A program made the position numbers and the translations under genes. The notes under the pieces were generated by a model that did no database searches, was not told the DNA's origin, and saw only the letters and a list, made by a program, of their open reading frames with translations. DNA of 30,846 nucleotides from NCBI GenBank assembly GCA_050945075.1, contig JBMNSG010000015.1:1-30846 (forward strand), written 5' to 3'. The DNA is from UBA7485 sp050945075. GTDB taxonomy: Bacteria > Bacillota > Clostridia > Eubacteriales > Eubacteriaceae. Each line of letters starts with the position of its first letter. Positions within the stretch are counted from its first letter, which is position 1. Below, piece by piece: positions 1 through 7,776 of this stretch.

Positions 1-187
1 TATTAAAAGTATTGATCAAAGTCTTTAAGACTCTGGTTCATTCGCTGTTTTTGATGTTTATCGTGTTCGCACACGTCGTTTCTGGAATCTTGGTTTTATG
101 TGTGCTAATCTCTTCTTTAAAAAGAAGACTTAGCAACGCTGTTATCTTTTCTATGACCTGCGTCGTCTCTTGCGTGACAACTATTTT
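1..187 (-). other. Structured leader without a gene, reading off the left edge
   Basis: I see no credible gene here. The region lies downstream, on the minus strand, of two strong tandem promoters and contains a long hairpin at 103-135, with arms TGCTAA/TTAGCA and TCTTCTTT/AAAGAAGA. No minus-strand frame of useful length starts here. The combination suggests the untranslated leader of a stable-RNA operon (rRNA or tRNA) or a riboswitch-type leader whose product lies beyond the window. This is inference from promoter architecture; no rRNA or tRNA sequence is visible. Confidence 0.4.
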
Positions 188-216
188 AGTATACAACCAT
201 TTAAGCATTATGTCAA
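188..216 (-). promoter_or_regulatory. Promoter P2 of a leftward transcript
   Basis: On the minus strand a perfect -35 TTGACA (216-211) is followed after exactly 17 bases by TATACT (193-188). The predicted start of transcription is near 181. It is the inner of two promoters of the same design, 129 bp apart, both pointing out of the window. Confidence 0.7.
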
Positions 217-316
217 TACATATTTTGATTTATTTTCTCATTCTTCGAAATATTAAATCTTAAATGTTTACCTGCTGTATGTGGATAGAATACTTGCTGT
301 TTTGGACAGCTATATT

Positions 317-345
317 AGTATAAAGCCTGTCCGGGTAACTGTCAA
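317..345 (-). promoter_or_regulatory. Promoter P1 of a leftward transcript
   Basis: The minus strand carries TTGACA (345-340), a 17-base spacer and TATACT (322-317), the same hexamers and spacing as the inner promoter at 188-216. It begins just after the terminator of the ferredoxin gene, so it marks a new transcription unit. Tandem near-consensus promoters are typical of rRNA operons in Bacillota. Confidence 0.7.
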
Positions 346-349
346 CTGT

Positions 350-393
350 TTTTTATAAAAATAACCGTATTATCCCGATCTGGAATAATACGG
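350..393 (-). terminator. Terminator of the ferredoxin gene
   Basis: A perfect 9-bp inverted repeat, CCGTATTAT (365-373) and ATAATACGG (385-393), is followed on the minus strand by a T-rich run. It lies about 45 bp after the ferredoxin stop codon and just before promoter P1. Confidence 0.75.
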
Positions 394-437
394 TCTGTTT
401 TAGCTTTACCGCTGATTTAATTTGTCTGAGACTTCAA

Positions 438-626
438 TCAGTCTTCAATTTCAATAACAGAAACAGGACACTGATCGGCTGCTTCACCAACACTGTCTTC
501 AAGTTCCGTCGGAACATCTTCATGAATGACAACAGCGGTTCCTTCCGGACCCATCTCAAATTCTTCAGGACAGGTTTCAGTACATAGTTCACAGGAAATG
601 CATCCGTCTTTAATTAAAACTTCCAT
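438..626 (-). CDS. Small [4Fe-4S] ferredoxin
   Basis: A 62-residue acidic electron-carrier protein of the cytoplasm. Cysteines C9, C12, C15 and C19 form a CxxCxxCxxxCP signature, and a distant C53-P54 follows. In single-cluster ferredoxins three of the clustered cysteines plus the distant Cys-Pro ligate one [4Fe-4S] cluster, and the extra cysteine can form a disulfide. The start at 626 is chosen because AAAGGAG lies 7 bases before this ATG; a longer in-frame version starting at 659 lacks such a site. A weak promoter-like pair (TTGATT, 17 bases, GAGAAT) lies upstream. It is monocistronic, with its own terminator at 350-393. The redox partner is not known; the flavoprotein genes in this window are only a possible one. 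Confidence 0.9.
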   Translation of the reverse strand: MEVLIKDGCISCELCTETCPEEFEMGPEGTAVVIHEDVPTELEDSVGEAADQCPVSVIEIED

Positions 627-734
627 CTCTTTCTCCTTTGATTTCATACTGGTTTTCATTATTATTCTCTACCCTGCCTTTAACAGAATCAACAGCAAAT
701 CAAAAACAAGTATTCTTCTCAATCGAATTTGTTA

Positions 735-866
735 CTGAACAAAGCATCAGCGTAATCGCATTTCGTGCTGAATGAAGTATCAGCGTAATCGCATTTTGTA
801 CTGAACGAAGCATCAGTGTAATCACATTTTGTACTGAATGAAGCATCAGTGTAATCACATTTTGTA
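735..866. repeat. 33-bp tandem repeat, four copies plus a partial
   Basis: Four head-to-tail copies of a 33-bp unit start at 735, 768, 801 and 834. They differ at a few positions, mostly transitions, and an eroded fragment precedes the first copy at about 720-734. The array sits between the cold-shock terminator and the ferredoxin gene. Two minus-strand frames stay open through all copies, because 33 is a multiple of three, but neither has a plausible start with an SD site. I read it as an intergenic minisatellite, not a gene and not a CRISPR array (no spacers). Confidence 0.9.
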
Positions 867-884
867 CTGGATAAAAAACAGCAA

Positions 885-910
885 ATAAAAAAAACCCGCC
901 GAAGCGGGTT
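885..910 (-). terminator. Terminator of the cold-shock gene
   Basis: On the minus strand AACCCGC, a TTCG tetraloop and GCGGGTT are followed by eight T. It begins 8 bp after the csp stop codon. Confidence 0.92.
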
Positions 911-917
911 GTAAAGA

Positions 918-1118
918 CTAACGGGCTACTACATTCTTTGCCTGAAGTCCGCGGTCACTTTCTTCGATATCAAAAGTAACTTCCTGACCTTCGTTGAGTG
1001 TTTTAAAGCCGTCTCCCTGAATTGCTGAGAAGTGTACGAATACATCGTCTCCTTCTTCTCTTGTGATAAATCCGAAACCTTTTTCGGCATTAAACCACTT
1101 AACTGTACCGTTGTTCAT
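918..1118 (-). CDS. Cold-shock protein, CspA family
   Basis: A 66-residue single-domain nucleic-acid-binding protein (OB fold) that melts RNA secondary structure. Both RNA-binding motifs are present: RNP1 KGFGFI (residues 13-18) and RNP2 VFVHF (about 26-30). The usual N-terminal GTVKWFN block is also there. Length is exactly that of the family. The start has a strong site, TAGGAGGAAAAC, just before ATG. It is monocistronic, with a perfect consensus promoter at 1237-1265 giving a roughly 110-base untranslated leader, and a TTCG-loop terminator. Long leaders are common in csp genes and often carry temperature or autoregulatory structure; I did not identify a specific element. Confidence 0.97.
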   Translation of the reverse strand: MNNGTVKWFNAEKGFGFITREEGDDVFVHFSAIQGDGFKTLNEGQEVTFDIEESDRGLQAKNVVAR

Positions 1119-1236
1119 GTTTTCCTCCTAATAAAGCGAAAAGTGATCCGCGTAAAAAAACACACTCTCTCGTGACATTTCAATGACTGCTGATGTCACA
1201 ATTAAATGTGTCGTCTTTCGCTCTTGAATCGTTTTT

Positions 1237-1265
1237 ATTATAAACTAGGGAATTTTTGATGTCAA
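1237..1265 (-). promoter_or_regulatory. Consensus promoter of the cold-shock gene
   Basis: The minus strand shows TTGACA (1265-1260), exactly 17 bases, then TATAAT (1242-1237): a full consensus sigma-A promoter. Transcription should start near 1230, leaving about 110 bases of 5' untranslated RNA. Confidence 0.9.
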
Positions 1266-1275
1266 ATCCATATAT

Positions 1276-3927
1276 TCAACAATTCTGTTCCCTCCAGAAA
1301 GATTTTACCACTCTTTCCACTTCTGCGGGGCTTTTTACTGAAATTCTTCTTTTCAAATGCTCCGGAAATAATTCACGATAATTCCAGGAAGCCAGTCTGT
1401 CATCGATAAACAGGATAGCGCCGCGGTCTTTTTCGGTTCGAATAACTCTGCCTGCTGCCTGCAATACTTTATTCATACCAGGATACTTATAAGCATATTC
1501 GTAGCCGCGGCCGATTTTATCGTCATAATACTTCTGTAATATTTTCCGCTCAGGCGAGACAGCCGGAATACCGGGACTGACAATCACTGCCCCAATCAAT
1601 TTATCTCCCGGCAAATCAATTCCCTCCGAAAAGGCACCGCCCATTACACAGAACGCCGCCAGCGTTTGTCCTGAGCCGGGATCCGGAATAAAGTCATCCT
1701 CCGAATCCATCAGGCATTCCAGAAAAGCAGTCCGTTCCTCCGGCGACATTTCAGGATGCTGCTCAAGGACCTTTATTTCACTTTCATTGATCAGATTCTT
1801 AAAAGGCTCCAATACCAGCCGCAAATATGCAAAGGATGGAAAAAAAACCATGTAATGACCAGCTTTTCCCTGTATAAATGCGTAAATATCAGCAGCAATC
1901 CGGTCCGCACTCTTCTGACGGTCTGCATATCGGGTGCTGACCGATCCATCCTCAACAACCAGCAGATTCTGCATGGGAAACGGTGATGGCAGAGCCAGTG
2001 CAGGTGTATCAGGCGACAGGCCCAGGACACTTCTGTAATAATCAAAGGGATTGAAAGTAGCTGAAAAGAGGATTCCGGATCCGCTGCCGTTTATTCTGCT
2101 GCGGATCATCTCGGAAGCATCAAGACAAAGCTGGGCTATTTTCAACGTTCCGTTTTCTCTGGAAATTCTTGTTACGTAGCTGTCACTGTAAAACTCGGAA
2201 ATCAGCAGATATTTCCTGACAGCCACAACTGCATCAGATAGAATTGACATAAATAATTCTTCTTCAGCTGTTGGCGGAAGATCAGATTTCCGGCTGTACC
2301 AGCGATCAGAAGCAAAAATCAAATTTTCCAGGGTTTCATTAAATGCTGCTGCCGGTTCAACACGGAATACAGATTCTGTTTTCATGGTTTTGGGCCTGAG
2401 GAGCTCCATCTGCTCGATGATACGGTCTGCACTTTTCCGGATTTCTCCGCTGTTCCTGATGCCTTTACAAGCCTCGCTTACTTTTTCAAACTGAAAATCA
2501 TCCAGCTCAGCAGAAAACATATCGCGGGACCGGTCCGGAAAGTTATGGGCTTCATCAATCAGGTAGATGTTATCTTTACTCTCTTCAAAACGAATCAGCG
2601 CAGCAGAGGGATCAAATACATAATTATAATCGCAGATGATCAGATCTGCCCACAGGGAGAGATCCAGGGAAAGTTCAAACGGGCACAGCTTATGTTTCTC
2701 CCCGATTTCGAGTATTTTCTCTTTTGAAAATTCCGTTTCATGCATGAGCAGATCGTAAAGAATCGGATTAATCTTGTCAAAATAGTCTCCGGCATACGGA
2801 CAGTGTTCCGGATCACAGGTCATCTCGGCTTCAGGTGTTAACGGGCACATTTTTTCTTTGGCGGTTATCACAACGGACTTGAGCCGGAGTCCCTTCTCAC
2901 GCATCAGAGCAGCTGCTTTTTCCGCCTCCCGCTGTGTCTGGGTGCGGGCAGTCAGATAAAAGATTCTTTCATAGGGATTTCCCAGCATTCTGACCGAAGG
3001 GTACAGCGCAGAAATAGTCTTTCCGATACCGGTAGGGGCCTGAAGCAGGAGATTTTCCCTGCGTTTGAGAGTATTCCAGACTGCCAGATTCATTTCCCGC
3101 TGGCCGCGTCTGAAATGATCGAAAACAAATCCCAGATTATTGGAAGACTGGTTGCGTATGACCGACCACTCCTGCGCCAGTCTCGCCCACTGAATATAGT
3201 GCCTGAGTAAATCATCCATATATTCGGACAGGCTTTTAAAATCCTCTTCAAACCGATACGAACGCTTTTTACGGCTGCGCAGATGGACATAGCTCAGCTC
3301 CAGAACAATTTGTTCTCCCGGGTGGGCTCTGAGCCAGAGCAGTCCGTATATAAACAGCTGTGCTTTATGGACTTCTTTAAATTCTATTGTCTCGAGATCT
3401 TCTCCGGTCGATTTAATCTCTTCAATGACCGTCAGGCCTTCTTCGATATAGACTGCATCTGCCCGGCCGTTGAGCCTGAAACAGAAATCATCCAGGTATT
3501 CTTCCCCGGCCAGATAGACTTCACTCTGGTAATCCTGCTTTATTTTTCTGTCCCGGTTCTGTATTTCTCTGTGAATCTCAGCCCCTTCCAGCAGGCGGTT
3601 TTTCCCGGAATAGCGCTTGTCAATACTGCCCGATTTCAGGACGAACTCGACCAGATTTCTTACGGAAAGCTCAACGAGACTGCCTGAGGAATCATTTCCC
3701 GCGGCATTATCTTTTAAAGTATCCTCCTCAGAAAGCCTGTTCTCCAGAGCATCATTCCGGGAACGAGCTTTGTCTGAAAGAACGCTTGCCGGCGCGTCAT
3801 CAGCCTGAGAATTATTGCCGCCTGAATGTTCCGCTGGAGAAGCACCGGCCTGGGGAACAGTATGATCAGCCTCGGAACTGTTCCGGTTTATTTTTTTGTC
3901 TTCGTTGTCCAGACTCATCGAGTACAT
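1276..3927 (-). CDS. DinG/XPD-type Fe-S DNA helicase with N-terminal PD-(D/E)XK nuclease-like domain
   Basis: An 883-residue superfamily 2 helicase. Residues about 12-80 are low-complexity and hydrophilic. Residues about 115-245 resemble the Cas4/RecB PD-(D/E)XK fold, with GRAD (Asp157) and an E-I-K triad (Glu170, Lys172). The helicase part shows Walker A with GKT at 302-304, four cysteines spaced like an XPD iron-sulfur cluster (C361, C371, C376, C415), DEAH at 458-461, and a C-terminal QAAGRVIR motif VI. Family knowledge suggests DNA repair and unwinding of unusual structures. The start at 3927 is set by TTGGAG 7 bases upstream; a longer frame to 4032 would run into the preceding gene. A terminator-like hairpin abuts its SD site (3941-3966), so expression may depend on readthrough from the alarmone synthetase gene. 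Exact substrate unknown. Confidence 0.88.
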   Translation of the reverse strand: MYSMSLDNEDKKINRNSSEADHTVPQAGASPAEHSGGNNSQADDAPASVLSDKARSRNDALENRLSEEDTLKDNAAGNDSSGSLVELSVRNLVEFVLKSGSIDKRYSGKNRLLEGAEIHREIQNRDRKIKQDYQSEVYLAGEEYLDDFCFRLNGRADAVYIEEGLTVIEEIKSTGEDLETIEFKEVHKAQLFIYGLLWLRAHPGEQIVLELSYVHLRSRKKRSYRFEEDFKSLSEYMDDLLRHYIQWARLAQEWSVIRNQSSNNLGFVFDHFRRGQREMNLAVWNTLKRRENLLLQAPTGIGKTISALYPSVRMLGNPYERIFYLTARTQTQREAEKAAALMREKGLRLKSVVITAKEKMCPLTPEAEMTCDPEHCPYAGDYFDKINPILYDLLMHETEFSKEKILEIGEKHKLCPFELSLDLSLWADLIICDYNYVFDPSAALIRFEESKDNIYLIDEAHNFPDRSRDMFSAELDDFQFEKVSEACKGIRNSGEIRKSADRIIEQMELLRPKTMKTESVFRVEPAAAFNETLENLIFASDRWYSRKSDLPPTAEEELFMSILSDAVVAVRKYLLISEFYSDSYVTRISRENGTLKIAQLCLDASEMIRSRINGSGSGILFSATFNPFDYYRSVLGLSPDTPALALPSPFPMQNLLVVEDGSVSTRYADRQKSADRIAADIYAFIQGKAGHYMVFFPSFAYLRLVLEPFKNLINESEIKVLEQHPEMSPEERTAFLECLMDSEDDFIPDPGSGQTLAAFCVMGGAFSEGIDLPGDKLIGAVIVSPGIPAVSPERKILQKYYDDKIGRGYEYAYKYPGMNKVLQAAGRVIRTEKDRGAILFIDDRLASWNYRELFPEHLKRRISVKSPAEVERVVKSFWREQNC

Positions 3928-3940
3928 CTGCATTCTCCAA

Positions 3941-3966
3941 ATAAAAAAGCCGGAAATTCCGGCTTT
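3941..3966 (-). terminator. Terminator-like hairpin between alarmone synthetase and helicase genes
   Basis: The minus strand reads AAAGCCGG, a 5-base loop, CCGGCTTT, then a T-rich tail. The T tail runs directly into the TTGGAG SD site of the helicase gene. There is no room for a promoter between them, so it may act as a partial terminator or attenuator. Confidence 0.75.
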
Positions 3967-3979
3967 CTCAATTTTACTG

Positions 3980-4690
3980 TTATGACAGAACCTTATTATG
4001 GATATCCTGCATTCGAATATCCGTCTGTGCAATAATATCCGCGCAGGATTTCAGCTCTGCCGAAATATCCTCGGGTATATCTTTTTTGTTCGGCGCTTTA
4101 TAACGCAGCTGATGCTCCAGGCTCGCCCAGAAGTCCATGGCAATGGTCCTGATTTGTATCTCAACCTTTACCGTTTCCTTATGATCCGAGAAGAAAACCG
4201 GAACATTGATGATCAGATGCAGACTGCGATAACCGTTGGGCTTGGGTGCTTTGATATAATCTGTTTCCCTGACAATCTCAAGATCGTCCTGGGCCTCAAG
4301 CAGCTGCCGGATTACATAAATGTCCTTGATATAAGGACAAATAATCCTGATCCCGGCAATGTCATCGATATTTTCACGAGCGCTCTTTACATCCAGATGA
4401 TAGCCCTTACGCATCAGTTTTTCAGCAACGCTTTTCGGCGTTTTAATACGGGATTTCATGGTGTGAATGGGATTCCGGGCATGTGTGGTAACAAATTCGT
4501 CGTTCAGAATTTCAAGTTTTGTCAGGATCTCTTTAATGGCTGCCGAGTAGATCATCTGCAGATCATACAGATCCAGAATCAGATCCTTGGCTTCTGCAAA
4601 CCGCTGCTCAAAGCTCTCGTCGTTATTATCCCCGGCCATTGCCAGTATATCGACCATGGGTGTTGCTTCAGTTATTTTGGTTGTTAGCAT
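3980..4690 (-). CDS. Small alarmone synthetase, RelQ-like GTP pyrophosphokinase
   Basis: A 236-residue single RelA/SpoT synthetase domain, which transfers pyrophosphate from ATP to GDP or GTP to make (p)ppGpp. Visible motifs are SRIKTPKSVAEK (substrate-binding basic loop), DIAGIRIIC, the KAPKPNGYRSLH stretch and EIQIRTIAMDFWASLEHQLRYK-type catalytic block. There is no HD hydrolase domain and no TGS or ACT domain, and the length fits the stand-alone RelQ/YjbM group. The C-terminal helix DIIAQTDIRMQDIH suits oligomerisation. The start has GAGGAAAGA before ATG. A promoter at 4732-4760 makes it the first gene of its unit, followed by the helicase gene. It probably supplies basal or stress-induced alarmone independent of a long Rel enzyme. 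Confidence 0.92.
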   Translation of the reverse strand: MLTTKITEATPMVDILAMAGDNNDESFEQRFAEAKDLILDLYDLQMIYSAAIKEILTKLEILNDEFVTTHARNPIHTMKSRIKTPKSVAEKLMRKGYHLDVKSARENIDDIAGIRIICPYIKDIYVIRQLLEAQDDLEIVRETDYIKAPKPNGYRSLHLIINVPVFFSDHKETVKVEIQIRTIAMDFWASLEHQLRYKAPNKKDIPEDISAELKSCADIIAQTDIRMQDIHNKVLS

Positions 4691-4731
4691 TCTTTCCTCA
4701 GTCCAGACTTTTGTACATGATTACATCAGTT

Positions 4732-4760
4732 ATTATAGACCAGGAACAGAAGCCGGGCAA
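4732..4760 (-). promoter_or_regulatory. Promoter of the alarmone synthetase gene
   Basis: On the minus strand TTGCCC (4760-4755), a 17-base spacer and a perfect TATAAT (4737-4732) precede the gene, giving an untranslated leader of about 35 bases. Confidence 0.7.
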
Positions 4761-4769
4761 TCTAAAACA

Positions 4770-5720
4770 TCAGACAATATTCCGTGGGTTCCCGTCAATA
4801 AATGAAAGGGCATTGTCAAAAACTATTGCAGCACGGTCACTAAAAGATTCCTCAGTCGCATAAGCAATATGGGGCGTAAGCACAGTATTGGGTGCTGAAA
4901 GGATAGGACTGTCCTGGGCAAGCGGCGGTTCTCCGGCAAACACATCGATCCCGGCTCCGGCTATTTCGCCGTCTTTAAGTGCCTGTGCCAGTGCCGCTTC
5001 TTCCACTACCGGACCGCGGGCCGTGTTAATAAGAATAGCTGAACGCTTCATCATTTTTAATTCTTTTTCGCCGATAAGGCCGCGTGTCGAGTCGGTAAGC
5101 GGAACATTCAGGCTCAGGATATCGCTGTTCTTCACTACATCTTCAAAAGAAACGTATTCGATGCCGGCTTGCTGAGCCTCTGTTCTGATGCTTCTGGACC
5201 AGCCGATTACCTTGCAGCCGAAAGCCTTAGCCAGCTCTGCAGTACGAATGCCGATGGCCCCTGTGCCGACAATTCCGAAGGTTTTACCTTTCAATTCCCG
5301 TCCGGCCAGAGAGCCGCGTGCACCGCCCTTACGAACAGCAGCATCCAGCGGAACGATGCTTCTGAGTACATCTACCGCCAGTGCCATGACCAGTTCCGCC
5401 ACTGCTTCGGTTGCATACCCCTGGGCATTACAGACTGAAATTCCCATATCTGCTGCAGTTTTCTTATCGACATGATCCGTTCCTGTGAAAGCAACATCGA
5501 TCAGTTTCGCTTTTTTACATTCTTTTACAACTGCTTCCGGAAACGGCTGATTGGCTGTGATGACAATATCCGCGTCACTGCAGCGTTCTGCCAGTTTCTG
5601 AAGGTCAGTGGTCTTATCGGGATAAAATACAACTTCAATTCCCTGATCCCGGAAAGGGGCTGCCAGCTTGTCCTGTGTCTGACTGTCAATACTCAACGGT
5701 TCACATACTGTGATTTTCAT
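4770..5720 (-). CDS. NAD-dependent D-2-hydroxyacid dehydrogenase
   Basis: A 316-residue cytoplasmic oxidoreductase that interconverts 2-oxoacids and D-2-hydroxyacids. The Rossmann loop GTGAIG lies near residue 152 within GIVGTGAIGIRTAELAKAFG. The three catalytic residues of the family are visible: Arg in INTARGP, Glu in DVFAGEP and His in LTPHIA. The C-terminal lid segment FDNALSFIDG ends the protein, with no ACT regulatory domain, so it is not a long 3-phosphoglycerate dehydrogenase. Candidate substrates are hydroxypyruvate/glycerate, glyoxylate or branched 2-oxoacids; the sequence does not decide. It starts 21 bp after recX and is probably co-transcribed with it. Its SD site (AGAAGAAAGA) is weak. 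No clear terminator follows it. Confidence 0.9.
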   Translation of the reverse strand: MKITVCEPLSIDSQTQDKLAAPFRDQGIEVVFYPDKTTDLQKLAERCSDADIVITANQPFPEAVVKECKKAKLIDVAFTGTDHVDKKTAADMGISVCNAQGYATEAVAELVMALAVDVLRSIVPLDAAVRKGGARGSLAGRELKGKTFGIVGTGAIGIRTAELAKAFGCKVIGWSRSIRTEAQQAGIEYVSFEDVVKNSDILSLNVPLTDSTRGLIGEKELKMMKRSAILINTARGPVVEEAALAQALKDGEIAGAGIDVFAGEPPLAQDSPILSAPNTVLTPHIAYATEESFSDRAAIVFDNALSFIDGNPRNIV

Positions 5721-5741
5721 TCTTTCTTCTTTCCGAAAAGC

Positions 5742-6395
5742 TTATTCGTCAGGCTTTACTGAGCCTGCAAGAGCTTCTCTAACAGTATCGTAGTTATATC
5801 CGCGCGAGAGCATGGCTTTTATTACTTTTGCCTGGAACTCTCTGCCGGTAAACCCTTTCCTCGAATAAAGGGTCAGATAGTGTTCAAAATGTCTGGTAAA
5901 CTGACGTTCGTCGACCGGACAGTCCTCTTCCGTAATTTCCCGTAAGAGGGCGCTGACCGTTTCGTTCCCGAATCCCCGTCTGAGCAGATAACTCTGAATT
6001 TTCGGGAGTCTGCGTCTGTATGGTTCCCCTTCTGTTTTCTGCATGGCTTTTTCAAAGTGTACTCTGCAGAATTCCTGTTCATCTTCATCGGGTATTAGCT
6101 GTGAAAGAGCGGAGAGCAGTGTGTCTGAAATACCGCGGCGCGCCAGATCCTGTCTGACCCTGTTGCGTCCCAGTCTTTTACCGAAAGCATTGACATCACA
6201 GTATTGTCTGACATATTCTGTGTCGTCGAGATAATGATATTCCTTTAGTTTTTCGATAACCGCACTGATTGCATCCTCACAGTATTTCTTTTTTTCGAAA
6301 TAGCTTCGGATTTCCTGTTCTGTCCGGGCTCTGAACGAAAGATAGTTCAGTGCCTGGTCGAACATTTTCTGTCTGACTTCGTTGAATTCTTCCAT
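5742..6395 (-). CDS. recX: RecX-family regulator of RecA
   Basis: A 217-residue, charged, all-helical protein with the repeated three-helix units of RecX: ALNYLSFRARTEQEIRSYF near the N terminus, then LGRNRVRQDLARRGI, YLLRRGFGNETVSALL and IKAMLSRGYNYDTVREAL. RecX modulates RecA filaments. Codon 1 (6395) is preceded by no SD; instead a perfect TATAAT ends 6 bases before the ATG, so transcription could begin at the start codon. Codon 11 is another Met and might be used instead. It is followed closely by the D-2-hydroxyacid dehydrogenase gene; recA is not in the window. Confidence 0.88.
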   Translation of the reverse strand: MEEFNEVRQKMFDQALNYLSFRARTEQEIRSYFEKKKYCEDAISAVIEKLKEYHYLDDTEYVRQYCDVNAFGKRLGRNRVRQDLARRGISDTLLSALSQLIPDEDEQEFCRVHFEKAMQKTEGEPYRRRLPKIQSYLLRRGFGNETVSALLREITEEDCPVDERQFTRHFEHYLTLYSRKGFTGREFQAKVIKAMLSRGYNYDTVREALAGSVKPDE

Positions 6396-6401
6396 AGAAC
6401 T

Positions 6402-6407
6402 ATTATA
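6402..6407 (-). promoter_or_regulatory. Candidate -10 box directly before recX
   Basis: TATAAT on the minus strand ends 6 bases before the recX ATG. No good -35 hexamer is seen at 16-18 bases, so the promoter call is tentative. If used, the mRNA would be essentially leaderless. Confidence 0.4.
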
Positions 6408-6540
6408 TCTGAAGCAGTCCGGTTCTGTTTAAAAGCTGTTTGAAAACCGAAACTGAGGATCTGGAAGTCATACTCCTGTCTGCTGTATTGAATCGGACCT
6501 CCGGGAACAATACGGATTCCCGTTATCTACAGCGGTTCTG

Positions 6541-7770
6541 CTATGCCGTGACCTGTGCCAGACGATTCTTGATAAACTGTTCGGCGGTACGGCCGCTGCG
6601 GTTCAGGTGACGGAGAGCCCACTGCAGCGCATCGGCTTCAAATGCTTCGTCTTCCGTATCAATCTGATATTTTCTGGCCAGTGTATGTACGATTTCCAGA
6701 TAATCATCCTGCTGCGGAGCAGAAAACTGCAGTGTGAGCCCGAAACGTGAGAGCAACGACAGTTTTTCTTCCAGAATTTCGCGGGCGTCTATAGCATCTT
6801 TTCTCTCCGACTGTGTCTGTGTAACCAGTCCGCGGCGGTTGGAAGTCGCATAGATAGCCATATTGGAAGGATTGTCCTCAAATGAACCTTCCAGGGCGTT
6901 TTTCATGGACTTGTAGTCTTCGTCACCGCTTTCAAAGGATAGATCGTCAATAAACAGAATAAACGGATAACGGGCTTCCCGGATCTGCGCAAACAGTTTT
7001 TGAAAATAATCGAATTCGCCTTTATGTACTTCAATAAAACGCAATGGTGTATTCTCAAACAGGAGGGTCAGAGCTTTTACCATAGAAGATTTGCCCGTTC
7101 CCATATCACCGTAAAGCAGCGTATTCAGCGCACCGGAACCATTGATCAGAGCCCGGGTATTCTGAATGATTTTTTCCTTCTGTGCTTCACAGCCGACAAT
7201 TTCGTCCATGGGCTTATACCGTCCGGGAACACAGGGAACCGGTTCTCCGTTTTCGTCCAGTCTGAACAGCTTGGCGCTCGAAAAAACACCCAGCCCTCTG
7301 GTTTTGATCATCCCGGTCAGGGCATTCAGGATTTCACGGGCTTTACCCGATTCCAGAGCCCTGGATAACGGTGTCTGCACCTCATAACAGGCTTTTCCAA
7401 GCGGATTGAGGGAATCACCGGCTGCTTCGGAAACAGCAGCCCAGTCGGTTTCATACAGTTCTGCCAGGATGTCCATTTCGTGAAGCACTACTTCCGGATG
7501 GGTCAGCGGTTCCTCCGATTCCAGCATTTTATTAATCGGATTCTGTTCCAGCATTGCCGCAACCACAGCATGCTGCCAGGGGGTCGGTGCCAGCGGATTG
7601 GTGACAGGTTCACCCAGGATTCTTCTCTTAAGCTCGCGATAAAACGGAATCCAGTCTCCGTCGTTGTTTTTCGCATCCATCATATCTGAAAAATCCAGAA
7701 TGACGGGATTGTAGGCAATATTCTGATAAAAGCAGAGATCTGCAGGTGTTTCTTTGTATACAGTATTCAT
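6541..7770 (-). CDS. DUF815-family AAA ATPase
   Basis: A 409-residue P-loop ATPase of the DUF815 family, whose function is not established. The N-terminal 180 residues are helical and not recognised. The AAA core shows Walker A LLYGDMGTGKSS (about residues 218-229), Walker B FILFIDDLSFE (about 270-280) and a sensor region AIYATSNRRGLV (about 306-317). A C-terminal helical lid with HLNRSGRTAEQFI follows. The downstream edge has no terminator with a U run, only a hairpin-prone stretch before recX. The ATG lacks an SD; a promoter at 7777-7805 would place the transcript start at or next to the ATG. Confidence 0.85.
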   Translation of the reverse strand: MNTVYKETPADLCFYQNIAYNPVILDFSDMMDAKNNDGDWIPFYRELKRRILGEPVTNPLAPTPWQHAVVAAMLEQNPINKMLESEEPLTHPEVVLHEMDILAELYETDWAAVSEAAGDSLNPLGKACYEVQTPLSRALESGKAREILNALTGMIKTRGLGVFSSAKLFRLDENGEPVPCVPGRYKPMDEIVGCEAQKEKIIQNTRALINGSGALNTLLYGDMGTGKSSMVKALTLLFENTPLRFIEVHKGEFDYFQKLFAQIREARYPFILFIDDLSFESGDEDYKSMKNALEGSFEDNPSNMAIYATSNRRGLVTQTQSERKDAIDAREILEEKLSLLSRFGLTLQFSAPQQDDYLEIVHTLARKYQIDTEDEAFEADALQWALRHLNRSGRTAEQFIKNRLAQVTA

Positions 7771-7776
7771 AAATAC

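Noticed and set aside
12..263. Hydrophobic 83-codon open frame on the plus strand starting with TTG
   Set aside because: It has no SD, overlaps a consensus promoter and hairpin on the other strand, and resembles no known small membrane protein.
735..866. CRISPR array
   Set aside because: The repeats are directly tandem with no spacers, and no cas gene is present.
690..890. Repeat-protein gene on the minus strand through the 33-bp units
   Set aside because: The frames are open only because the unit is a multiple of three; there is no start codon with an SD, and they run into the csp terminator.
3998..4687. A 229-codon open frame antisense to the alarmone synthetase gene
   Set aside because: It mirrors a well supported conserved gene, lacks an SD and shows no family motif.
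6500..6530. CGGGAA/TTCCCG inverted repeat after the DUF815 gene as a terminator
   Set aside because: No U run follows on the minus strand.
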